NCBI GenBank assembly: GCA_029939445.1
Contig: JAOZSY010000002.1
Coordinates: 24,441-47,073, forward strand
From: Bacteroidales bacterium
GTDB taxonomy: Bacteria; Bacteroidota; Bacteroidia; Bacteroidales; UBA1556
Direction: 5' to 3'
DNA length: 22,633 nucleotides
Part shown: positions 22,474 through 22,633 of the stretch, in pieces
Layout of the letters: each line of letters begins with the position of its first letter
Numbering within the stretch: the stretch's first letter is position 1
Notes under the pieces: model-generated
Told to the model about the DNA's origin: nothing
What the model saw: only the letters and a program-made list of their open reading frames with translations
Databases searched by the model: none
Made by a program: the position numbers and the translations under genes

Positions 22474-22633
22474 TTACGTCACCCTTTTCTTATACCTATA
22501 CTTATTTTTGCTCCAATTGGATTCGATATTATTCCTACCAATTAAAGTTCCTTTTAGTGCTATAAACAATCGCAAAACGATTTGTTTATATCTGCTTAAC
22601 GCAGTTAATATAATGTTTGTCATACATACTTTA
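22474..22633 (-). CDS. Doubtful open frame reaching the window edge
   Basis: On the - strand a frame is open from the window edge to a stop at 22474-22476, with an ATG at 22623 that would give 49 residues (MTNIILTALSRYKQIVLRLF and a very basic tail ending KYRYKKRVT). It may be the end of a longer gene or chance. It contains a bulged hairpin at 22561-22590. No promoter or family resemblance supports it. Confidence 0.15.
   Translation of the reverse strand, partial: KVCMTNIILTALSRYKQIVLRLFIALKGTLIGRNNIESNWSKNKYRYKKRVT
22561..22590. repeat. Bulged inverted repeat near the right edge
   Basis: TATAAACAATCG (22561-22572) faces CGATTTGTTTATA (22578-22590) across CAAAA. The arms are complementary except for one extra T. 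There is no T tract on either side, so a terminator is unlikely. The rest of 22434-22633 holds no feature that I can support beyond the doubtful frame. Confidence 0.4.

Noticed and set aside
22314..22633. tRNA-Phe as an integration site for a mobile element
   Set aside because: tRNA 3' ends are common attachment sites, but there is no integrase gene or duplicated tRNA end in the 247 bp that are visible downstream.

Overview
The window is a stretch of chromosome from a low-GC member of the Bacteroidota. Four things support this: two secreted proteins end in type IX secretion system (T9SS) type A sorting domains; lipoboxes of the L-(A/S)-(S)-C type recur; the promoters carry the Bacteroidota -7 element TAnnTTTG and lack strong Shine-Dalgarno sites; and RecA has the form usual in this phylum. 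Order or genus cannot be decided from the sequence. Most of the content is conserved housekeeping and cell-envelope genes. I see no insertion sequence, prophage, CRISPR array, toxin-antitoxin pair or defence island.

Layout, left half (+ strand). 1-2541 is the 3' part of a large secreted multidomain protein (adhesin-like, CARDB-like and Omp28-like domains, T9SS tail). 2702-3463 is a small T9SS cargo protein. Next come a PrxQ/Bcp peroxiredoxin (3644-4102) and recA (4198-5199), which is bracketed by two different short intergenic repeats. A TPR lipoprotein and an S9-family serine peptidase lipoprotein (5298-8409) form a two-gene unit closed by a strong terminator. They are followed by a polytopic membrane protein, hldD (ADP-heptose epimerase) and an 80-residue protein with an HxxxCxxC zinc motif.

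Layout, right half (- strand, read from right to left). coaX overlaps an outer-membrane beta-barrel gene, followed by a TPR protein and a terminator. Then come lptC and a CNNM/CorC-type CBS protein, then a SurA/PpiD-like peptidyl-prolyl isomerase with its own promoter element and terminator, then rdgB. Last is hldE1 (heptose-7-phosphate kinase) with two closely linked unknown envelope genes. A tRNA-Phe (GAA) with a promoter and a clean terminator lies at the right edge on the + strand, divergent from coaX.

How the genes fit together. hldD and hldE1 supply two steps of ADP-L-glycero-D-manno-heptose synthesis, LptC helps move finished LPS to the outer membrane, and the isomerase probably assists folding of exported proteins. 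Published work on T9SS shows that type A cargo can be anchored to LPS, so the T9SS proteins at the left and the LPS genes at the right are functionally related, though not co-transcribed. The least explained parts are the small HxxxCxxC protein, the two genes behind hldE1, the repeats around recA, and palindromes at the putative starts of the hldD and hldE1 transcripts.
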